Below are positions 6,511-11,459 of a DNA stretch of 11,459 bases, in pieces. Both the position numbers and the translations under genes were made by a program. This DNA comes from Candidatus Poribacteria bacterium (GTDB taxonomy: Bacteria; Poribacteria; WGA-4E; WGA-3G): contig VXZL01000015.1 of the NCBI GenBank assembly GCA_009845505.1, forward strand, positions 1 to 11,459. The letters are read 5' to 3'. Under the pieces are notes generated by a model that saw only the letters and a list, made by a program, of their open reading frames with translations, did no database searches and was not told where the DNA came from. How positions within the stretch are numbered: the stretch's first letter is position 1; the number at the start of each line of letters is the position of its first letter.

Positions 6511-6538
6511 TTGATAATTTCCACTATATTGACCAAAT

Positions 6539-6573
6539 ACCTCGATCACCAAGTCGAGACCACAGCGAGGTGA
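6539..6573 (+). promoter_or_regulatory. Possible RBS-hiding leader hairpin of the sigma-factor mRNA
   Basis: GAGGTGA (6567-6573) is a strong Shine-Dalgarno for ATG at 6578. Upstream ACCTCG (6539-6544) can pair with CGAGGT (6566-6571), and TCACC (6546-6550) can pair with GGTGA (6569-6573); both would mask it. A third pairing, CTCGA (6541-6545) with TCGAG (6554-6558), competes with the first and would free it. Pairings are read from the sequence; regulation is inferred and needs the transcript start to lie upstream of 6539. Confidence 0.35.
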
Positions 6574-6577
6574 GACC

Positions 6578-8209
6578 ATGAAAAACTATTACCCGGTATA
6601 CCCGGTCGAAGCAGAATTCTTTGAGGACGAAGAAGAGAAGGACGAAAGCCCAGAATCACCAAGGGACGAAACCTTTGCCTATCTACAAAAGATAGCCAAG
6701 ACCCCTCTGCTTAATCCTAAACAAGAGACCGCCCTCTTTGAAAAATACCAAGAGGGTCTGCACATGTTCACCACTGTGCTAAACCAATTTCCAGAGTGGA
6801 TACTCGCGTCATTGGACGCTACGGAGAACCTCGCCTCCGATGGTAAGCACAAACTTGAACCCGCACAACCAGAACACGGATTAATCATAGACCAGCTCCG
6901 CGCCGAAATTCAAGCATTCGGGGTCTTATTGGAAAAATTAGAAGCGAAAGCGAACTTGCTCAAGCAGATACGATGGAAAATCTTTGAAGGCAACCTACAT
7001 CTCCTTAAAAAATATGTTGACGCGACATCGCCGTCCGAATTGATACAGGTAGGCAGCCTTGGACTCTTGAAAGCTATTGATAACAGCAACACAAAACGCG
7101 GTTCCAAATTCCGAACGTACGCTCGTAAAACGATTCGCAACAGCATTCGCACTTTTAACGGAGAGACAGTAGAATCATCAGAACAAAGCAAAACGCCACT
7201 GTCCGCAGAAGCACCCTTGGCGCGGGACCTCCGTTTTATGGACGCAATTCCGATCGACACTGAACAAGAGACAGAGATGTTTCAAGAATTGGATGTTATC
7301 TGCCACGAGATTACAACGCTCTTAGAGACACTGCCTGCTCCTATGGCACCAGAGCGCACAGCGGCTTGGAACCCACGCACCCTTCTGTTCATTCTTGAGG
7401 ATGTACAGCGTGAATTTGGACAGGTCGAGTGGTTGTTGAGCCAATTGGAAGCAGCGGATCAGGTCACACACGGCACGAAACTCAAAATTGTAGAAGCAAA
7501 CCTCCGACTCGTTGCGAGCATCGCCAAACAACACCACTTTAGCAAAACATCTCTAACCTTCCTCGACTTGATGCAGGAAGGGAGTCTCGGATTGATGCGA
7601 GCGGTCGATAAATTCGACCACACGCTCCGCTTCCGGTTTAGCACCTACGCAACTTGGTGGATTATGCAGTCCATCAAACGTGCACTTGACCAACAGGGAC
7701 AAATGATTCGGGTCCCTTGCTATATCGGTGAAGCACGTCGTGCCATCAAGCAGGCGCAATCCGATCTCACAGCAGAACTCGGGCGGGAACCGACCACACG
7801 GGAAATCGCTAACGCCGTTGAACTTACAGAGAAAAAGGTCTTGGAAATCTTCAACGCCACCAGAGATCCCGTTCCGCTTGACGCACCGATTAACGAAGAC
7901 TCTCCTGATGGGTCCTTCTCTGAACTCATTCCGGATCAGTCACAGATTACACCGGAAAACTACCTACTCGACTACGCCAAAGTGGAGGTCATCACTGAAG
8001 TCCTGAATCGGAAACTAAATCCACGTGAGACGCAAGTGATTATTCTGCGATACGGTTTAATGGACGGCACGGAGTACACACTCGCAGACATCGGAAACAA
8101 ACTCCGAATCAGTAGGGAACGCGTCCGACAGATAGAAGCCGAAGCGATTGGAAAACTCAAACGCCACGACTCCAAAACTTTGCTGCAACAGTTGCTTCAG
8201 GATGCCTAA
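6578..8209 (+). CDS. Sigma-70 family RNA polymerase sigma factor with duplicated region 1.2-2
   Basis: It would direct core RNA polymerase to promoters. The 543-aa protein has an acidic N-terminus (11-30), then two tandem copies of a region 1.2/spacer/region 2 module: copy 1 at about 31-193 and copy 2 at about 217-370. Region 3 ([14 protein letters not shown] from 377, with REPTTREIA at 403-411) and region 4 (about 474-528, with HTH TLADIG...[10 protein letters not shown]) are single. Copy 2 is canonical: [17 protein letters not shown] at 331-347 and FSTYATWW at 354-361. Copy 1 keeps [15 protein letters not shown] at 154-168 and FRTYA at 178-182, but the two Trp are replaced by Arg-Lys (183-184). 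The copies align without gaps at 155-190 versus 331-366 with 16 identities, and at 49-72 versus 230-253 with 9. A conventional region 1.1 is not evident. It is probably an alternative or group 2 sigma. larC begins 23 bp downstream. Confidence 0.92.
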   Translation: MKNYYPVYPVEAEFFEDEEEKDESPESPRDETFAYLQKIAKTPLLNPKQETALFEKYQEGLHMFTTVLNQFPEWILASLDATENLASDGKHKLEPAQPEHGLIIDQLRAEIQAFGVLLEKLEAKANLLKQIRWKIFEGNLHLLKKYVDATSPSELIQVGSLGLLKAIDNSNTKRGSKFRTYARKTIRNSIRTFNGETVESSEQSKTPLSAEAPLARDLRFMDAIPIDTEQETEMFQELDVICHEITTLLETLPAPMAPERTAAWNPRTLLFILEDVQREFGQVEWLLSQLEAADQVTHGTKLKIVEANLRLVASIAKQHHFSKTSLTFLDLMQEGSLGLMRAVDKFDHTLRFRFSTYATWWIMQSIKRALDQQGQMIRVPCYIGEARRAIKQAQSDLTAELGREPTTREIANAVELTEKKVLEIFNATRDPVPLDAPINEDSPDGSFSELIPDQSQITPENYLLDYAKVEVITEVLNRKLNPRETQVIILRYGLMDGTEYTLADIGNKLRISRERVRQIEAEAIGKLKRHDSKTLLQQLLQDA

Positions 8210-8217
8210 AAATAGTG

Positions 8218-8225
8218 GAAGGGGG
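8218..8225 (+). promoter_or_regulatory. Ribosome binding site that fixes the larC GTG start
   Basis: GAAGGGGG lies 7 bases before GTG at 8233. The in-frame GTG at 8215 overlaps this site, and only the 8233 start gives the usual family N-terminus KIAYFDCFSGISGDM. Confidence 0.7.
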
Positions 8226-8232
8226 TACCCAC

Positions 8233-9492
8233 GTGAAAATCGCCTATTTTGACTGCTTCTCCGGCATTAGCGGCGACATGACACTTGGTGCCCTTGTTGA
8301 TGCCGGGGTGCCGCCCGACGCACTCACAACCGCACTGGCAACCCTTAAACTTGACGCTGAGTTCAGCTTGCACTTTGAAAAAGCTGTGAAACACGGTATC
8401 ACCGGCACTCGAGCAATCGTCCAAGTGCACCCGGCACACGCTGACCATACCCATACGCCTCACGCATACGACCACACCCATGGACACCATCACCACCACG
8501 ACCATGGACCGAGCCGCCACCTCTCTGATATCTTCAAATTGCTGGACGACAGCGATTTAGATGCGGAGGTCCGAGACACAGCAAAACGTGTCTTTGATAG
8601 GCTCGCTGAAGCGGAGGCAAAGGTTCACAATACCACTAAAGCAAACGTTCACCTCCACGAAGTCAGTGGGATCGATTCAATTGTGGATATCGTTGGGTCA
8701 GTTATCGGTTTAGCACATCTCGAAGTAGATGCCGTTTACGCATCGCCGTTATCTCTCGGCAGAGGTTTCGTCCGATGCGCACACGGTCTCATGCCTGTCC
8801 CTGTCCCGGGCACAATGGAACTCTTACAAGGCATCCCGATACAACAAACCGATATTCCGAAGGAATTGGTTACGCCGACGGGTGCAGCCCTTATCACAAC
8901 ACTCTCGCAGGAATTCGGTGTTATGCCACAGATGCGGTTGGACCGCGTCGGATACGGTGCTGGGACGCGCGACCTTGAACAACGTCCAAATCTCCTTCGC
9001 CTCTGCCTCGGCGAAAAAACGTCCGACAGCGAATCACAAACGACACACCACCCCGCCGAAACCGATAGCGTTGACATCATCGAAACCAATGTAGATGATA
9101 TGTCCCCCGAAATTACAGGTTATGTCACGACACAACTCTTTGCAAACGGCGCCCTTGATGTCTTTCTCACACCCACCTTCATGAAGAAGGGCAGACCGGC
9201 GACGCAGATTACCGTCCTCTGTCCAACCGCACGGCGCGACAAACTCGTTGAACTTCTCCTCACAGAAACCACGACTTTTGGCGTCAGATTCTCTTCTGCT
9301 GATCGGATTAAACTACGGCGTGAATTTATAAGAGTCGAAACGCAGTGGGGGTCGGTTCAAGCGAAATGCGGGTATCTCAACGGTACTTTGATTAAGACCG
9401 TCCCCGAATACGAGGATTGTAAACGACTCGCGGAAGAAAACAATGTCCCGCTCCAACAAGTCTATACAGAAGCACTCAGCAACCTTCCTTAA
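8233..9492 (+). CDS. larC: LarC, nickel-pincer cofactor biosynthesis cyclometallase
   Basis: LarC catalyses the last step of nickel-pincer nucleotide synthesis, the CTP-dependent insertion of nickel into the LarE product to make the cofactor of lactate racemase LarA and its homologues; it is cytoplasmic. The 419-aa protein starts with the hallmark KIAYFDCFSGISGDM. It then has a His-rich segment (14 His between 66 and 96, likely nickel binding or storage), HLHEVSGIDSIVDIVG at 140-155, TPTGAAL at 214-220, GYGAGTRDL at 240-248, NVDDMSPEI at 286-294 and LTPTFMKKGRPA at 312-323. Unlike Lactobacillus plantarum larC, which needs a frameshift to join two ORFs, this gene is one continuous frame; residues about 261-279 are the linker. 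LarA, LarB and LarE are not in the window. The start is GTG at 8233. It follows the sigma gene by 23 bp, so the two may share a transcript, and it converges on recQ. Confidence 0.93.
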   Translation: MKIAYFDCFSGISGDMTLGALVDAGVPPDALTTALATLKLDAEFSLHFEKAVKHGITGTRAIVQVHPAHADHTHTPHAYDHTHGHHHHHDHGPSRHLSDIFKLLDDSDLDAEVRDTAKRVFDRLAEAEAKVHNTTKANVHLHEVSGIDSIVDIVGSVIGLAHLEVDAVYASPLSLGRGFVRCAHGLMPVPVPGTMELLQGIPIQQTDIPKELVTPTGAALITTLSQEFGVMPQMRLDRVGYGAGTRDLEQRPNLLRLCLGEKTSDSESQTTHHPAETDSVDIIETNVDDMSPEITGYVTTQLFANGALDVFLTPTFMKKGRPATQITVLCPTARRDKLVELLLTETTTFGVRFSSADRIKLRREFIRVETQWGSVQAKCGYLNGTLIKTVPEYEDCKRLAEENNVPLQQVYTEALSNLP

Positions 9493-9501
9493 CGGCTGTC
9501 C

Positions 9502-9536
9502 GCTATTCGCGGTTCGCGGTTCGCGGTTCGCTATTC
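9502..9536. repeat. Five-unit heptamer repeat at the larC/recQ junction
   Basis: Five exact 7-bp units sit in a row: outer units GCTATTC at 9502-9508 and 9530-9536, and three identical inner units GCGGTTC at 9509-9529. Read on the minus strand, they encode the last ten residues (NSEPRTANRE) and the TAG stop of recQ. The tract lies 9 bp after the larC stop. Confidence 0.85.
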
Positions 9537-11353
9537 TCACACAAATCACACGTTCCGCACCGATAATCTTCCGCAACATCCTCACCAAAGTAGTTCCGAA
9601 TCACACGCGTTCGACAAGCCGCCTCTAACGCATAAACGATGACCTGATCAATCTGGCTCTGTTTTCTACGGACATAATCTCCGACTTCAATCTGCTCATC
9701 TGTCAGTGTGCCGAGGAGTTCGCTATCTTGGAGGAGCTCAATGAGTAGCAAATCCTCCTGTCCCCAGTATTGAATATAACCGTCGCTTTGCAATTCAGCG
9801 AGTTGTTCCATGACCGCCTTCGGACTGAGTTCAGCTGCTTCAGATATTTCTAAAATGGTTCTGGACCTGCTTTCCCTCAAGACGCGGAATAGATACCGTA
9901 GCTCGGTATCTGCCGGTTCCATCCCTTCAATCCAAGATGTATGGAACCTCACAGAGAGCTGAGACGGAACGTTATACCACCGCTTCAAGAATCCCAGTTT
10001 TTCGAGATAACTGAGTGAGACGAGGATCTTTGTGGCTTTAGCACCACTCATCCATTCCAGTTCCTCGTTAGCAATAGCACGGTATCTATCGATGCCCCTG
10101 AAACTTTCAATAATTCTTAAGAGCTTAATCAAGAAGGGTTTATCGGGTGCGTTCTCTTTGATAAACCACTCATGCAACCCGCGGTCATCATGGCAGAAAA
10201 ACAACACACAAAACGAATCCTTTCCATCTCTGCCTGCCCTACCAACCTCTTGACAGTATTCTTCAAGCGTGCCAGTGAGGGTCCAGTGTATAATGTATCG
10301 GATATCGGGCTTATCAATCCCCATACCGAAGGCGTTCGTAGCGACAACAATGTCTAATCCGTTTTCGCTATCGTCAAAAAACGCCTCTTGCACATGACTC
10401 CGTTCCTGCGGCTCGAGTCCGGCATGGTAGAAATCCGCTCGGAACCCGCGTCTTTGGAGAAAATCGGCGATTTCTTCAGTCTCTCGTCGCCGTCCAGCAT
10501 AGATAATCCCATTTTTCGGGGAAGTGTGCAGGTTTCCAAGACTCGCTGTCAGTGAATGCCCGTTCTGGTTGGTCAGAAATTTTTCGAGATGTTGGTACTT
10601 TTCAGCCGCATCTTCATTGGGTTGAACACACAACTTCAAATTGGGACGATCAATCCCTTGCGTAAGGATACGAGGCGTGGGTATATTGAGGACACTGAGA
10701 ATATCCCCTTGGATCTCCGGTGGGGCTGTTGCTGTGAAAAGTGCGATGACACGCGGCTGGAGGACATCAATGGTATCGCGCAGCGACAGGTACGCAGGGC
10801 GGAAATCGCGTCCCCACTGCGAAATACAGTGCGCTTCGTCAATGACGAACAAGGAGATAGGGAACGCATTGAGAATGTCTAAAAATCGCCGACTTCGGAG
10901 ACGCTCCGGTGAGATGTAGAGCAGTTTAATTTCGTTGCGCTGCAGACGCGACAGCTCGCTCTGGTATTCTTCCCACGTCAGCGCGCTGTTTATTAGCGAA
11001 ACCGCCTCGATACCTTGTTCACGCAACCCATCAACTTGGTCTTTCATCAATGAGATGAGTGGCGAAATCACAACGGTTATACCGTCAAGTATCAGTGCAG
11101 GGAGTTGATAACACAACGACTTGCCGTGTCCCGTCGGAAACACAGCGAACACATTCTCGCCATCCAAAATCGCTTTAATAATCTCGCGTTGCCCTTTACG
11201 GAAAGATGTATAGCCGAAATGCGTCTGCAGTCCCGCCAGGAGCCGATCTGTTGGAGATGCAGGAAGCGTTGCAATAGCATCTGTCGGTTCTAGCGTCCCT
11301 GCCGAATCCAGAATAGCATCTACCTCTTTAAGCAAATCCTGCAAGCTTTGCAT
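9503..11353 (-). CDS. recQ: RecQ-family 3'-5' DNA helicase with C-terminal zinc motif
   Basis: RecQ unwinds forked, recombination and G-quadruplex structures during DNA repair. In the 616-aa protein the helicase core is complete: motif 0 FGYTSFRKGQREII at 46-59, motif I FPTGHGKS at 72-79 with K78, motif Ia ISPLISLMKDQ at 96-106, motif II DEAHCISQWGRDFRP at 172-186 (DEAH plus the RecQ aromatic-rich loop), motif III FTATA at 206-210, motif IV IIYAGRRR at 283-290, motif V ATNAFGMGIDKPDIR at 338-352 and motif VI QEVGRAGRDG at 368-377. A winged-helix-like stretch (about 425-535) follows. The four-Cys zinc motif (C580, C599, C602, C605) sits at the very end, whereas in E. coli RecQ it follows the core directly. 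No HRDC domain is seen. ATG at 11353 is the first possible start, since an in-frame TGA lies three codons upstream. The last ten residues come from heptamer repeats. Confidence 0.94.
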   Translation of the reverse strand: MQSLQDLLKEVDAILDSAGTLEPTDAIATLPASPTDRLLAGLQTHFGYTSFRKGQREIIKAILDGENVFAVFPTGHGKSLCYQLPALILDGITVVISPLISLMKDQVDGLREQGIEAVSLINSALTWEEYQSELSRLQRNEIKLLYISPERLRSRRFLDILNAFPISLFVIDEAHCISQWGRDFRPAYLSLRDTIDVLQPRVIALFTATAPPEIQGDILSVLNIPTPRILTQGIDRPNLKLCVQPNEDAAEKYQHLEKFLTNQNGHSLTASLGNLHTSPKNGIIYAGRRRETEEIADFLQRRGFRADFYHAGLEPQERSHVQEAFFDDSENGLDIVVATNAFGMGIDKPDIRYIIHWTLTGTLEEYCQEVGRAGRDGKDSFCVLFFCHDDRGLHEWFIKENAPDKPFLIKLLRIIESFRGIDRYRAIANEELEWMSGAKATKILVSLSYLEKLGFLKRWYNVPSQLSVRFHTSWIEGMEPADTELRYLFRVLRESRSRTILEISEAAELSPKAVMEQLAELQSDGYIQYWGQEDLLLIELLQDSELLGTLTDEQIEVGDYVRRKQSQIDQVIVYALEAACRTRVIRNYFGEDVAEDYRCGTCDLCENSEPRTANRE

Positions 11354-11380
11354 ATTTTTTCAGATGTATGTTTCGTTCTC

Positions 11381-11420
11381 TATGGAAAGAAGCGGAAGCG
11401 GAAGATATGGAAGATAGCGG
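11381..11420. repeat. Purine-rich degenerate repeat upstream of recQ
   Basis: GGAAG-centred short repeats (AGCGGAAGCGGAAG, then ATGGAAGATAG) lie about 30-70 bp upstream of recQ. Their period is irregular (6 to 9 bp). They may be another degenerate intergenic repeat of the kind seen elsewhere in the window, or part of the recQ upstream region. No promoter could be assigned, and the window ends 39 bp further on. Confidence 0.35.
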
Positions 11421-11459
11421 CAACACCGTCCTTCCAACCAATCGTTTTCCCCTCGTGAT

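Noticed and set aside
6494..6513. Intrinsic terminator reading of the AT palindrome with T-run
   Set aside because: The stem is almost entirely A-T pairs with a 3-base loop, and no gene on the plus strand ends upstream of it, so it is unlikely to terminate transcription.
6511..6540. Sigma-70 promoter TTGATA with a -10 downstream
   Set aside because: The best -10 at 17-bp spacing is CAAATA, and TATATT lies only 8 bp away, so no convincing pair could be assigned.
8990..9075. Programmed frameshift in larC as in Lactobacillus plantarum
   Set aside because: The frame is continuous through the linker between the two halves, so none is needed.
8736..9089. 117-aa antisense frame and overlapping 121-aa forward frame within larC
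   Set aside because: Both overlap conserved larC motifs in other frames and show no family features.

Overview
The window looks like a chromosomal segment of an uncultured diderm bacterium. The closest fit I can suggest is a Candidatus Poribacteria-type genome. This rests on the mix of a Uma2-family nuclease, a pentapeptide-repeat protein and an MsbA-like exporter, together with degenerate heptamer repeats and small inverted-repeat elements filling the gaps. It is an inference from gene content and repeat style, not a phylogenetic result. No tRNA, rRNA, CRISPR array, transposase or phage gene was seen. All eight complete genes look intact; the first gene may begin outside the window.

Layout: (1) 1-712, a small phosphoglycosyl transferase that starts with TTG, or upstream of the window, just after a heptamer-repeat tract. 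(2) 713-965, a non-coding gap holding two adjacent inverted-repeat elements that look like MITEs. (3) 966-1730, a Uma2 endonuclease with an alanine/glutamate-rich coiled-coil tail encoded by 21-bp tandem repeats. (4) 1785-5697, a same-strand cluster of the signal peptide peptidase sppA, a Clp1/Grc3-type P-loop polynucleotide kinase and an MsbA-like ABC exporter. (5) 5809-6384 on the minus strand, a pentapeptide-repeat protein, divergent from (6) 6578-8209, a sigma-70 family factor closely followed by larC (8233-9492). (7) 9503-11353 on the minus strand, a RecQ helicase converging on larC.

The most unusual item is the sigma factor. It carries region 1.2, the non-conserved segment and region 2 twice in tandem, followed by single regions 3 and 4. 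The N-terminal copy keeps the part that normally binds core polymerase but has lost the tandem tryptophans used to open the -10 element. Its leader can form alternative hairpins that would hide its ribosome binding site.

A second theme is degenerate 7-bp repeats at several gene borders (22-91, 1742-1776, 9502-9536). One supplies the last residues and the stop codon of recQ, and another may encode or abut the start of the sugar transferase. Functionally the window mixes envelope genes (sugar transferase, SppA, ABC exporter), nucleic-acid enzymes (Clp1-like kinase, RecQ, Uma2), a transcription factor and nickel-pincer cofactor synthesis (LarC). Apart from the two same-strand clusters (sppA to ABC exporter, and sigma to larC), nothing shows that the genes form one pathway.
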